This document shows, one piece after another, positions 35,101 to 50,100 of a stretch of 64,000 bases of DNA (its first letter is position 1; each line of letters starts with the position of its first letter). Position numbers and translations under genes: made by a program. The stretch comes from Panonychus citri (lineage: Eukaryota > Arthropoda > Arachnida > Trombidiformes > Tetranychidae). The stretch covers positions 3,720,001 to 3,784,000 of the forward strand of contig NW_026515539.1 in the NCBI RefSeq assembly GCF_014898815.1. Direction: 5' to 3'. Below the pieces are notes generated by a model. The model was given only the letters and a program-made list of their open reading frames with translations, was not told where the DNA came from and searched no databases.

Positions 35101-38100
35101 GGTCATGAAAAATCATCAAAATAACAACAAAAACCTTGTGTTTTTTTTTCTCATTCATATTAAATTGTTTTTGTTTTCAATTCTTTATAAGTGATAACTT
35201 GGCGGGTTTTAATTGTTTATCTTTCTATTTAATTATCTATTGTCTAATTGTGATAATTGGCCAACAAGATTAATTAACTTGAGGATGTTTCATCTTGATC
35301 CGAATCATGTTTTATTACAACTCAAATCAATTCCATGTCTTTTAGATTAACATTTTATCATTAATACATTTTTCTTAATTGACTCTTTTTTTTAATTGTT
35401 TGTTTATTATCATTTTCAAGTTTAGATTAAAACAAGAATCAGTAGATAAAGATAACTCCTTTTTGCTTTGAAACTCTTAATCCTTCACTTATAATAAGAT
35501 CATCATGATGAATAAAACCAAAAGCAAAACCTTTTAACCTAAATTGCGAATTTATATTTTTTTCATTTTAATTGTTTATGTTGCTTGATCATGAAAAATT
35601 AACTCAAACATGATGATGATGATGATCCACCTACAACAATTTACTTGTTAATATATGAAAATATCATCATGATGGTTGTGTTTATAAGAAGCGTAACATT
35701 TAAAGTAAACAATGAATATAAATTGACAATGATTAGTTGACTTTTTTGTTGTTGTTATTGTTGTTGATTGTTGATTACCGGTTATTAGGCTTAAGATTAT
35801 TAAGATAATGATAATCTTTTAATCATGTGCATCATTTCATTCAATCAGTTAACACCTTCAACTTGTTTATCTCTAATTTGTCATCCTTACCACACCCAAC
35901 TAAATATACTTTCGTCTTCTACTGCTACTCATCATCATCATTATCATCACTGCGATTTTAGTTTTTATCCTTCTTTCTCTTTCAAATTGCTCACTGAAAC
36001 GTTATTCTCTATCTTCCTCTTTCTCTTTCTCCCTCTCCATTTGCTCCTCTCTTTGTCTACTCAATACTCAAGTCTTTCTGTCTTCTTGAATCGTTATAAC
36101 TCTGAGTATTTTCAAGGTCATTTTCATGGTTCTACTTGACTAAACTAAAAATGTTTCTTTTTTTGTCTCCAACAATCACATTTTAGTTATATTTATTGAC
36201 TCACTCAGTCTAACCTGACTCCTTCTCTCTCACTCCAACTCCTCCACCCTCTCCCTCTATGTTTCCTTACACCGGGTTTACTTTCCTTTCCAAGGATAGG
36301 CCCTATTTCCCAAATGAATTTATATAAATCATTTACTTATTTACTCTCATTCACAATCTCATGTATTAGAATCTAATTTGATATTTCATTTTCTCTTTAT
36401 GGATGATGATCATGATAATATCTTGTTGTCAGTTTTCTCATCATCATCCTCTTTCTTTATACATGTTAAACTATCATTATTACATAGTGAAGGATGTTGA
36501 TTCTTATTCATACAATATAAAATACTAGTCTGGGTGTGTCTTCCTCTCTCCCTATCCCTATCCCTCTCTCTCTCTCTCTTTCTTTTTCGTTCTCCCTCGC
36601 CATCTCTACATGATAACCGTGATAAAAACATTCATTCTGATTCTGTTTTGATACCAAGTTTATCATGAATGTCAATTTCTTAATATTATCCATTTCTTTT
36701 GACCTTATTTTCATTTTCTTTAATAAATAATATCTCTAATCAGATAGTTTTCAAGTATTTAATACAAGAATTCGTGTTAACCTTTTTCAGCTTTTTCTGT
36801 CTAACTGAATTATCTTAATCCAATGATACAAATCTCCGATTTCCTATTGTTTTATATTTTTATATGATTCTTATTCTAATTGAAGATGAATAACTGACCA
36901 TGGTCCAGATTAGTGATTCTTTCTGATCTTACAATCTCATTCATCTATCATCAATTAGTTAATGGATTATTAACCTTCACTAACAATCAATCCATTTTCA
37001 AATTGTTCAATTAAAATTAATTTATATTCATATTGAATAATAATCTCTTAGAGACTTTTGCCTTTAACAATTAACATTACAATTTAAATTGAACATTTCT
37101 AATTCAATAACAGTTACAGTTACATTTAATTGTCTATTTCCTACTAGACTATTATTCATTTACTGTTTATATTTTCGTGTTGATATTTTTTTATTAACTC
37201 TCTCAGGAACTATCATATATATACATTTACAAATCTCTCGATCAATTATATTAATACATTTCGAGATTGAAATTGAAATTAAAATTTCATAGATAATCTG
37301 ATTGAGTTTGATTTCCTATTGATTTAATTTGATTTTGGCAAATGATTAAAAATTCAGCTAAATGTCACTTTAAATGAACGATATTACTATTATAAGGAAG
37401 TACGAGTTTAAGTTGAACATTTTACAAAGGGGAAAAAAGTTCATATTGGCTTAGAATCAGATTAATTATTATTCTTATTATTATTATTTACATGGTGAAA
37501 TATCTGAACTGTTGATGTAAATAAACGTTAATGAACACTTTTTCTGGAACCTCGACAAAAATGATACATATAAGTTTTGCCAATTCAATGTTAAACACAA
37601 TAGAACAGTTTTCGACTTTGAGTTCGTCAGTAAAGTATTTAAGACATATGATTAGCATCAGGCTCTTCCTATTGAGATTCTTGTGATAATATGTAAACAC
37701 AAATATGTAGAACAAAAAATAACACAAAGAAAAGTTCATATTCCATGAGAATTTGAATCGGAATTTCTTAAATATCAGCTGAGACCTCAGGTGAGAATTT
37801 TTGTCCAACATCAGAATAAAATTATGACATTGACCAATTTGAATACTAATTAACTCATATAATTGAAAAAAAGAATCTTTTATATTTGAATCTCATTAAA
37901 GATCTTGAAGTAATTAAACTTGAATCTTATATCATTGTTAATTATCTTAGTCAACAGTTTTGGATTATCTTTTCTATCATGAAAGAGTCTCGACAACAAT
38001 TTAGAATTTGTAAAACTGTTTATTTTAAGCATTCGGATTAACTTGTTGATACAATGGGATAACCATGAAGTTTAAGTTTCTCCTCGTGGATTTTCATGGT

Positions 38101-41100
38101 TAATTGTATTAATTGTTTAGAAAGCAAACAATTTACCTTTCAGATTTTTTCGAGGGACAAGTTAACCTCCGAAGTACCAACGGCCACCGTATCCCCAATG
38201 GTGTCCACCCCAATGGTAATAAGGTCGATACAAGTATGGGTATAGACTCGGTTTCATGTACAATTTAGTGTATAATTTAGTTGGATAAATTTCATGGTAT
38301 CCAAAGTATTTTTGATATAACGGTAATTTCTTGATCAATTTAACCAATTTAGGTGTTCCCATAACTTGTCCAATTATAATCATGATGATGATTAACCAAG
38401 AAACGATTAACTTAATTTTCACAAGTAATGATAATCGTTAGTTGATTGAAAATTTGATTGAAATTTGACTTACCTTGAGTTTCATTTTTGAAATTTTATC
38501 TCGAATCATTTACCAATAATCAATTGTGTCGCTTAATCACACCAATAATTAGTTAATTACTGTTAATCAAATTTGAACACTTTGATATTTTATAAATATA
38601 TGTTACAAACTGTGAAAACTTAAATGGTTGACATCTAATCTTTAACTGACCAGAACTTTTTTCATTCCAAGTTCCAACTAATCAATTTAAAGGCTAAATC
38701 ATTTCGATAAATAATCCGATAATGTTCAACCTAATTGCTACTTTTAGCCCAATCTAAATTAGATTTACCCAATTAACTAATTCACTTAGTTAAACAATGA
38801 CAAGTTAACATGTTAACTATTAATATTTCTGGTGTTCTTATAACTTTTTTTTTGATTTGTCATGAAAATTTTCAAACAATTAACTCTAATCCTAATACTA
38901 AATGCTCATAATTTGTATTGTAATTGTTTAATTGTTCCAGGTTATAAATGAATATTATTATTGATTTGATTACTTTTTCTCATTGATTAAAAATATCATC
39001 ATACGCTCAAGTTAATTGTTCATTTAGTCCTTTAACTATCTCTGATTGTCGTATTCAACTAATGATAAACAATTAACAATTGTTAATAAACATTTGGTAA
39101 TTTTCATCTAAGATGATCAGTTAATTGTACAGAGCTTGATTATCCTCTCACTGTGCAATTAACCTTCACTTTAATTGATGTTTGTTAATTTATAAATTGT
39201 TTATGCTTTTTTTTGTTTTAATCATTTTGTTTTCAAGTCTAATATTATTAATCCTCCCACACAATTATCCATAGGCAACATAATCCCCTCATCCTTTTGT
39301 ATCCCTTGATTAAGTTAATTGTGTCTATTTATTTTTAAAGATCTGTTTATCATCAAACTAATAAGTTCTAGGTCAATTAGAATTCTGTTGTTTACATTTT
39401 AAACAATCGCAATTAACAGTTAATCTATTGATCAACAACAATTAACAATCAACTGATTACCAGAAATAGAGAGAGAGAGAGAGTTGTATTGATAATCTTT
39501 AATATGATGATTGTGTCGCGTGTTAATCCTAATCCATGAATGAGAATTAAATTTCACTTGAATTGCTATTTTCTGTAATTTAAATCATTCCAATAAAACA
39601 ATCAACTAATTATCAAAGTGAATTAATTTCTTAATTGTATAAATTAACTTTCTAAATAAGATTTGTGATACTTTTACTATTTAATACTCACTTCCCATGA
39701 TATCATCGATTCATTAATCGGTAATTGGTAATTACAGAAGCATTTTAATTGTAATGATGATGTTAATTGTAAATAATATGGCCAGTTAATCGTTTAATTA
39801 GTTTTTCTCACGTATTTTAATTATATATTAAAATTTTTTCAAATGTTTTGATTGAGGAAAAGATTGCTGATTAAATTATGGATCATTTTTCACCTCTCAT
39901 GGTTCTGATTAATCATTGTAATTATATTACCTGAATGAATTGGTCATCATCATGTTATCAAGGATAGTAAAATGACCAATCCATGTAACTTTCATTGAGA
40001 TATTATCATGAGAGCCCCACCCAGATTTGTACATTGTTTATATCTCAACAATTTGTCCTTGATTGAATATAAATAAATAACTAAACTCATTGAAAACATA
40101 ACGATTATTATGAACAATGTAACCATGTTATTGTTATTAGTTTTTGATAATATTTCTCGTGATTAACTGATATATTATCGGTTGCATGTTGATATTATCA
40201 TGATGATAATGATTATGAAATTAGTCCTTTTTTTCATATTTTTCATCATCTTTTTTTTGTTGACATTTCTGTTGATAAACTATAACGTAACCGGAACAAA
40301 ATGCAATTAGATTATGTATTTAACTAATCATTGGATTAAAATGTTGTAATAATCATTCACCTTGATTACAATTATCAGATAATCAACTTCCCTCTAGTTC
40401 ACTTAAGTGTCATGGACTTGATGACCTCTTTTGTTACCTGAAAATTTTACTACAATCAAGACACGAATTAACTAATCACAAATTTAAATTGAAATCGATA
40501 AATATTCAATTTCAGCAATTTGATCAACTCTCATTGATCTAGTTTTGTATTTTATTTTTTATCATTTTAATTGCACAAATCATTGAATCATAAATTATTA
40601 TATTTGATGTCTTACCAGAATTATTATCAATACTATTGAATATTTTGTCTCACTTTTATGGTTTAATTATTATTTGTATTACGATATCATCTGATTGTAT
40701 CAGATTTAAGGATGTTGTTAATTGTTACGTTAATTATTATCATGATGAGAATAATGTTCAGTTAGTTTATCATGTGTACACAATTTATCATTATTTTGCT
40801 GAATATTAGTGAGACAAAATGAAGTTGAGAAATGAACAAGGACTAATTCAGATTATTGGATTAACTTTGTAAGAACCAAAGTTTCAAATCAAATAGTTTC
40901 AGCTCGTAATTAAATCTAAATTAAACTAATTACAATTCGTTTGCCAATTTGGCAAGAAAATTAATTTTTCATTGCAATTATCAAGGTTTGATAATTGTTT
41001 TATTGCTTAACCGATTTATTTTCATTGGAAATGAACAAAATTAACATGTAAAACTTTCATCTAATGAGAAACTTTTGGGTTAACTTAATTATTAATTATC

Positions 41101-44100
41101 AATATTATTGATCTTTTTGATATATGTTTATATTACTTTTTGATTATTTGATTAACTAAATGTTGTTAATTTTTTGTTTGTTTCTATTGTTTTATTTAGG
41201 ATTTCCTGACACCTTTACATGTCGCTGCTCATTGTGGACATGTTAAAGTGGCTAAACTATTACTTGACCACAAGGCTAATGTTAATGCGAGAGCTCTTAA
41301 TGGATTTGTACCGTTACATATTGCATGTAAAAAGAATCGTATCAAGGTGGTTGAATTACTCCTTAAACATGGTGCATCTATTGAAGTTACCACGGAATCT
41401 GGATTAACTCCTTTGCATGTTGCATCTTTCATGGGATGTATCAATATTGTTATTTATCTCATCCAAAATGGAGCCGATGTTGATGGAGCCACCGTGAGAG
41501 GAGAAACACCCATTCATTTGGCTGCAAGAGCCTCACAATCGGAAATAATTAAAATATTATTGAGAAATGGAGCTCTTGTTGATAAAACTGCAAGAGTATG
41601 TCCTAATAGATTAGCTATTGATTCAAATGAACAATTACAATGTAAAGATGAACTATTCTAATTACTTTTACTTTCTCTTGTATCTTAGGAGGATCAAACT
41701 GCTCTTCATATTGCATCTCGATTGAATAACACGGAGATCGTTCAACTATTATTGACCAGAGGAGCTTCGGTTGATGTCGCAACCAGAGATCAATACACTG
41801 CTCTTCATATCGCTTCCAAGGAAGGTCATCGGGAAGTTGCTGCTTATCTTCTTGAACAAGGAGCATCTTTAACAGCGACAACTAAGGTTATTTAAAATAA
41901 TCATCTTGTTATGATATTGTGATTAACAATTTCTTTAATTATCTTGACCATTACAGAAAGGCTTTACTCCATTACACTTGGCAGCTAAATACGGCAAGAT
42001 CACCGTTGCTGGACTGTTGCTTGAGAAGGAAGCTCCTGTTGATGCTCAAGGAAAGGTAAATTATTGAGACTCGATGATGATTAGTAATTATAATTAGACA
42101 ATCAATTTGCTCTAATATAAGCTTTTCTATTATCTAATTTATTGTTTTTATTGTTCAATCAGTCTTTTTGATCTGTTCAATGTGATAATCAAGAGGAAAC
42201 AATTGATTGTAAAGTTAAATTTAAATTCAATTGAATTGGAAAATTTTAACAATCAATTACAATCAATTGAGACACACTCATTTATCAGAGCTAAAAAATA
42301 GGGTTACAGATACAATCAAGAACTATGATTGACACTTACAATTTATTACTAAATATTTTGTAGGATAATTGTTGATGAAAATTATTCATCACTTAATTAT
42401 CACCATGATTGTCTTTCTTACGGTTCATTGTTTCAGTTGATCATCTTTCCTGTCATCTAAATTAGACTTACGATTAACCTTATTTTCTTATAATTTTATC
42501 CCGAATAACTTTCTCCATGAAATTTGATTGTTATTATATTTGGATAAGAAATCAATTGAATAATATTCTTGTTCCCCTTTCATTGGTCATTTGATTTTCA
42601 CATAAACTGGACACTAATCATTTTACTCTTACAGAATGGAGTTACTCCTCTTCATGTGGCTGCTCATTATGATTTTGTTGATGTTGCAATACTATTACTC
42701 GTAAAAGGAGCATCGCCTCATGCAACAGCTAAAAATGGATACACACCTTTACATATTGCCGCTAAAAAGAAGCAAATTGAAATCGCCACAACACTATTGG
42801 AATATGGTGCTGACACTAACGCTGAATCTAAGGCTGGATTCACTCCGCTTCATTTAGCAGCCCAAGAGGGACACACTGACATGGGTGAATTGCTGATTAG
42901 CCACAAAGCAAATGTTAATGCTAAATCCAAGGTATTAATTACCTTTTATTTTACCATCTTTTATAATTGTCATTTGAATATCAATCATTCATGTTTCACT
43001 AATTCATTAATCAACCTGATACAATGTGTTTTTTTTCCAACTCAATTTATCGATATTTCCAATTAGCTGAAACATGAACTTTTCTGTTTTATTATCTTTA
43101 TGTTTTCAAGCGATTTCATGTAAATATATTTACATTATCATCTAATACAATTTTCTATTCTATTTTTAGCTTGAATTGACACCTCTTCATCTTGCTGCTC
43201 AGGGTGATAGAGTCGCTGTTGCCCAAGTATTGCTTAAGAAACGAGCTGATGTTAATGTTCAAACGAAACAAGGATACACTCCACTCCATGTCGCTTGTCA
43301 CAATGGTGCTGTTGGTATGATCAAACTGCTTCTGCAGGCGGGAGCAAATGTTGATATAACAACTCAGGTATATTTATATGTTTTAACTTGGCTTCATCTT
43401 TTTGGATTGATGATCAGAATGTAGATAAAGGAAATTGTTTTCTCAAGCTATTTTTAGATGAGATAACTGGAGCATTAGTTGGATATATTTTTACATGGAA
43501 TAGTGTGAAAAGTTTTTGTGTAACTTGGAAGATAAACTCATTGATGTTTAAGTGACATTTTGTCAGAAACCTATTTTCTTAGTGGAAAAACATTATTGCT
43601 GTTCAGTTGAATTTCAACTATTCAACGAGAAGTTTAAATTGTTTGGATGTGTGTTTGGTTAATGATTGTGTTTAAGTTAACTTGGAACTAAGTGTTTTCT
43701 CATCTTAATTATTAGCATGGATATACTCCTCTCCATCAAGCTGCTCAACAAGGACATACATTGGTCATAAACTTGTTGCTTGACCACAAAGCATCACCAA
43801 ACAAGACTACCAATCTTGGATACACTCCGTTGGCTATTGCCCAGAAATGCAATTATATCTCAGTCGTTGAAACTTTGAAAACCGTCACTGAAGTTACAAC
43901 AACCAGTATTATAACAACTACTACCGGTGAAAAGTATAGTTACAATAATCCTGAAACTATGCAAGAAACATTCATGACTACAGATTCTGAAGATGAAGGT
44001 GGTGAAGGTGCCGATAATTGGGAGAAAGCTAATCTCAATTATGAGAAAGGTGATGGTGGTGAACACGATGAATCATTTGGATTTGATGTTACCCATGATG

Positions 44101-47100
44101 AATCAATTTCTCGTGCTGGTGATTTAACAGCTCACGCTCCTTTGATTGCTGATGAAACCATTTCACCAAGTCATATTATTATGCAAGAATCCATGATAAA
44201 CAACTTTACCCCCGATAATATTGACATCTTCCGGCCACCAACGTCTGCGGGACGATTAAAATGGAAAACATTCCTTGTGAGTTTCATGGTTGATGCTCGT
44301 GGTGGTGCTATGAGAGGCTGTCGTCATTCTGGTGTGAGAGTTATTATTCCACCTCGAAAAGCTCCGATGCCCATGAGAATAACCTGTCGATACCTGAGAA
44401 GGGAAAAGCTTATCCACCCTCCACCCTTGATGGAAGGTGAAGCTTGTGCCTCAAGAATTTTGGAAATCGGTCCATCAGGAGCTAAATTTTTAGGGTAATT
44501 ATCTCATGTTGATTAGAAATTGTGACATGAATAATTGTTAACATTTGTTATTTTCATCTTGATTCCATGATATAGTCCGGTGATAATTGAGGTTCCACAC
44601 TTTGCTGCTATGAGAGGAAAAGAACGAGAAATTATCATCTTAAGAAGTGATGATGGAGAAAGCTGGAGAGAACACTCTGTAGAAGCATCGGAAGACACTA
44701 TTCGAGAGATTCTCAATGATAGTCTACAAGGAGAATCAGGTAAATATTCACTACATGAAAATGATAAATGGTTTTCTCTCTCTCTCTCTCTTCCAATTAC
44801 CATGTAAAAAAAGAATCGATATTAATGTTAATGATATTTTTTTCTCGACAGATTTGAATAACCTAGATTCTGAATTTGCATCCGATCGTATAACTCGTAT
44901 TCTGACGACTGATTTTCCGCAATATTTTGCCATCATTACTCGGATTCGTCAAGAAGTTCATGCCATTGGACCGGAAGGAGGAATGGTCAACTCTACTGTT
45001 GTACCTCAAGTTCAGGCTATTTTCCCTGAAGGAGCCCTCACTAAGAAGATCAAAGTTGGACTCCAGGTAGGACGAAATAAGAAAAAACGGAATCGAAATG
45101 AAAATAAGAATGAGAATGAGACTGATGCTGATGATGAAAATGAAGATTCCTTTGAAACAAAGGGTAGAAAACGTAAGAGTAGATTGAGTTCATTTGGAGT
45201 TGGTTTGAGAAATCGATTAATTCGAGGTAATAAAAAGGCAAAACCATCAACATCAACACCAAGAGATGATTCAACTCCTTCCCATCCTCCTCCCTCTCCT
45301 CTTCCAACATCTCATCCTCCTAATTGTGAACCATCAAAGGAATCAACAAAAATGGATGTTAAAGAAGAGGATAAACAAATTGAAATGATATCAAAATCAG
45401 TGAAATCAACATCATTATCAGTTAATCACCTTCCATCGATTAATGATGATAATAATAATCCTACCTCGAAACCTTTAAGCGATATAAAGCATTCTGATAA
45501 TGTTGATGCTTGTACCCTGAAAACCTCATTGGAACCTCAAAGTTCAACATCAACCTCAGCAAAATCGCACAGCTCGGGTAGTAAAAAATCTCGAAAAGTT
45601 AGAAATCGAGTTGAGCGAACTGAATTAACTCCGGTTAGCAGTTGTTTCGCAGAGTTCGTTCGAGTGACAATGCCTAATCTAGACCTTTTTGCACGAATGA
45701 TTTAGTCGAGTAACTCGAATTGACCTGACACTTTCTCCGCCCAGACAAAGTTGACCCTCAGCGCTTGACAAAATTGTGATCGCAAATTCAAATAACCGAA
45801 TTGAGTATTATTAGTTGTGAAAGTTTTCAATCTTTTTCGTTTAATTAGTTGATTAATTCAGTTGAATCAATTTAACAAATGCCTTAAATTATGAACAGAG
45901 TTAAGTGAATTAGTGTTAAGGACCAAGCTAAGCACAAATTTGATTACAAACTGATTCAATTGGAAACCTATTTGTTCAATAATATAATTAGTGAATAAGT
46001 TTATCTTTAATTTCGGTCAACAATTAATCAAAATATTAGTAATAATTATCCACCTAATCGCCTTGATCATTGATCACCTTTAAAGAGTAAATAATTTCCA
46101 GAACGATAATTATCATTGAGAAATGAACAAAATTATCCAATTAATTGATAACAATCAACATAATCAGCATAATAATTTTATCATTTGCACAAAGATAAAG
46201 TGATTTAATTTAAATTATCATACAATTAACACAGAAAATTAAATTGCTAACATTATTATTTTTGATTATTCAATTTCCATTGAAAATCAATAATTCACCA
46301 AGAATCAAACATATCAATACAATTCTAGTCTCTTATTATTGATAATCAACAATTTAATTATCTTCTTGTTATCAATACATATCGTAAATATATCGTAACA
46401 ATTAAATCTCATTCAGTTTAGTTAATTAATCTAATTCTGATCTAAGTGATAATCTCTTAACATATCAAACAATTCTCACACAATTAAAACCCTTTACCAT
46501 AAGTAAATCTCACAATTATAAATATCGTAACAATTAAGTTAATCATTGATTAACCAACAGCTCTCTTGATCTCATAAATTAACTTCATGGTTTAATTGAT
46601 TATCAATTAACATGATGATTAAAAATCAGAATGAAACAATTTAAAGTTTCATAATAACGTTAATCATGTTTTGATTAATTAATTCTTAATCTAGTCTGGT
46701 CAATTTCTTAATTGTTTTACTAATAATAATAACCCAAATTAATCAGCTTAACAATTAGTCCTAATTTTCAACCTCCTTAGTAATTAACTAATAACAATTT
46801 GATCTCATTTAAATGTGTATCTATATAAAACCATTGTTGTTGTTTTGATTTTGATTCAAATTAATTTAATTAACTCATTTCAAATTATTGTGTATAATAA
46901 ATGAACTTAATCATAATCAACTAACCCTTTCAACTAACCAATTAACTGATTAACAATTAAAAAAAACAACAATCTATCAACAATATATCAATGTCAATTA
47001 CCTTAATTTGTCTTGATTATATTGATTTGTTCAAATTGTATCATTATTATTGTCACCACACCTTACTAATAAAAGTCACACTAATCAAATTAACCAAATT

Positions 47101-50100
47101 AACAATTAACACCATTGATTAACGTGATTAACATTTACTCCAACCAACCGATTACCAATAAATAATAATTTCTAATTGTGATGAGGAATTGGGTATTGCC
47201 TTTTGAAAACAGTTTGGATGATGAGGAAAATTGAGTAGAGAATGATAGTTAATTGTAATTTAGAAAATTAATAATTAATTCTCAATATTCGATTAATAAT
47301 CTTAATCATGATTAACATTCTCTATCTACTCTCACCTTTTTCTACCCTTTTGCTTGATTATCAACATTGTTTATCTTTTACTATTATTTTCAATTCAATT
47401 TTTTATTATTTATTATTTTCTATCTCCCAAAGAAATGTTATTGATTCTAAAGGATAATCAATTAAATGATTAATTAATTATCTTTTCCTTAGTTGAATCA
47501 ATTTCATAATTGTGATTATCCTCGTAAATCTTATCATGTGTATGCAAAATTTTCATATTTTCATCTTCCTCTCTCTCTTTATCTTCCTCCCTCCTCACTG
47601 TTTTCAGGCTCAACCGATATCCTCTGAACTGGTTGCTAAAATGTTAGGTAATCGTGTTGCCGTTAGTCCAATTGTTACGGTGGAACCACGTCGACGTAAA
47701 TTTCATAAACCGATAACATTGACCATACCTGTACCTCAAGCAGCGACCAGAGGAATGATCAACAATTACACCGGAGATACACCAACATTAAGATTACTTT
47801 GCAGCATAACAGGTAGTACAAAGTCAGGTTTGTCTTCCCTTTGATCTATGCTCATATTCAATAATAAATCTAAGCCTTAATCACTAATCCAATTTATGTA
47901 TATTAATCTGTGTCATCCTTTGATCATCACATTTCATCATGATAATCACCTCATCAATGACTAATTGATTATCCTAGTCCTCAACTCCAGTTAAATTGTA
48001 TCCGATATGCTCTCCTCACAATGTACTATTCACTCTAATCTATGAATCTCATTCATAAATTTAATCCATTAAATCACTGTTCATCTCTTGTAATTTAATC
48101 ATAAGTCCATTAATTAGATCATCTCCAATACCTCATCTAGAATTTCTCATCTCAATTCTCTCATCTTTTTCCTGATTTCTCTCATCCTAGAAACTCATTC
48201 AATTCTTTATTCATATCATTCCAATAGTTAAGATATTAGAGTCAGAGTGATCAATTCACATATGTAATCACCTCCTCCTTGTCTGAATGCTCCTTCCTCC
48301 AACTCACCTATTAGAAAGATGCTCTCCCTCTCTCAAATGTAACTTATCATCTTCTTCATTTTATCCTCACGATCCTTGATTAGTTATTTAAATTAATCTC
48401 CATCCTCATCTTCTGTCTCTCTCTCATCTAACTCATTCTCTGTATTCATTCATCCACTAGTGAGAGATTGAGAGATAATCCAAAGTTTTTGAGTAGAACA
48501 ATTTTCCTAACATAGTTTAACTTTTACTCTAATTAATTTGTTAATTATAAGGAAAGAGTTGATTTTTTTAAAATATATTTTTAAGCTCTCATGGAAGATT
48601 ATCCTTTTTCCTAAAGTAGCTCATGATCTGAAACGATAATCTGAATTCCAATTTACAAAGAACTTGATTGATTATTGTCAATCTGCTCTAATGGCTTGAA
48701 TTGGTTGAAGAAAAAAAAACTCTTGCCAATTTGAATTGTTGCCTTAATTAATTATGCAAATGATGAAAGTTTTTCATTTAAATATTCAATAGATGCCAAG
48801 TAGCTCATGTACTCATTTCCTTGGTGATTTAAATTGTACTTTAATCATTATAACAATCAGTTTTGCTGCTTAATCACCATCATTTGTTACACCTTGTGAA
48901 TTAACTGTTGCTTTGCAATTCATCATTGTGAACAATTAACTCAATCAAAAGGTTGGGTTTTTGTATTCACAATTTATGTTGATTACAATTAGTTATTTGA
49001 TACATCAATTTTTACTCTAAATTATTAATATTAATTTTTCTCCACTACTTCAAACAATCAACTTGATTCTGTTCTTGACAATTGACAATCAACTGATTAT
49101 TTGATTAGTCTCTTAATTGTAACAGTTAAATATAATATTTTCCTTTATTGTGTTGATAATATGAATCTAAACCCTGAAAATCCTTTACCATAATAGTAAT
49201 TAACTTATTGTGCTACTTAATTTAATTATAATTATCCTTAACTCTCTCATCTGTCATCTTGGCATTAATCAATCACTAATCAACTGTTGTCATCTTGCCC
49301 CGAAATTATCAATGTTAATTGTAACAATTTACTAGTAAATTTTCTGCTTAATCATCAATTTCCCTTCATTTTTGTTTTTCGCTTTAATTAACCACAATTA
49401 ACCTCAGATCCTTATTGTTTACTAATCACTTTTAATTATTTCATTTTAATTTTGTTTTCTATTATTATTCTTGAGCCTAGTTCACCAATGGGAAGACTTA
49501 CCTGTAAACTGAATTGAAAAAAAAATTAGAGAAACAAAGTCAATTAATTAAAAACTATTGGAAAGGTGATTCGTTCAAGCCTGGAAAATAAAACAAACCA
49601 AATTAAATTAAATTCCTTATGGGCTAAGACAATTAAATTAGTTCGTTAATAGTTGATTGATTTTCATAAATGCCTATCGGTGATAATGAACAAATCTATT
49701 GTTTTTATTGTTAATTTTTGAACGAAAAATCTTCCAAACTCTAATTGATTATATAAATTGTTCCTTTTACAAATTACTAATCTTAATTATTTACTTTTTA
49801 ATTGTGATTCTTTTTCAGGAGGAACCTCAAAAGCTCAATGGGAAGATGTCACTGGTTCAACTCCGCTTACTTTTGTTAATCAATGTGTTTCATTTACAAC
49901 TACGGTCTCAGCAAGGTGAGTGATTTTAGATTGAGAATAATCATAATTTTGATCTAATTGTGATTTGATTTTTTTTTTGATTTTCTAATAGATTTTGGTT
50001 AATGGATTGTCGTCAGATCAATGAAGCGACCAAATTTGCTACTGACCTTTACCGTGAGGCGACTGCAGTTCCTTTCATGTCGAAATTTGTTGTTTTCTCA

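Larger units (their letters stand above)
34176..41199 (+). other. 7-kb ankyrin intron hosting minus-strand genes
   Basis: The longest intron in the gene. It contains a two-exon secreted peptide gene (38162-38485, minus), a possible small secreted protein (37488-37739, minus), TCA microsatellites near 35007 and 35612, a CT-rich segment at 35900-36260 and 36540-36600, and otherwise AT-rich sequence with nothing I can name. Long first-half introns in ankyrin genes often carry regulatory DNA, but none is shown here. Confidence 0.6.

Noticed and set aside
36410..36714. Minus-strand frames rich in Arg-Glu and Arg-Asp repeats
   Set aside because: Resemble RS/RE-type proteins but are just the CT/CCCTAT repeat on the other strand.
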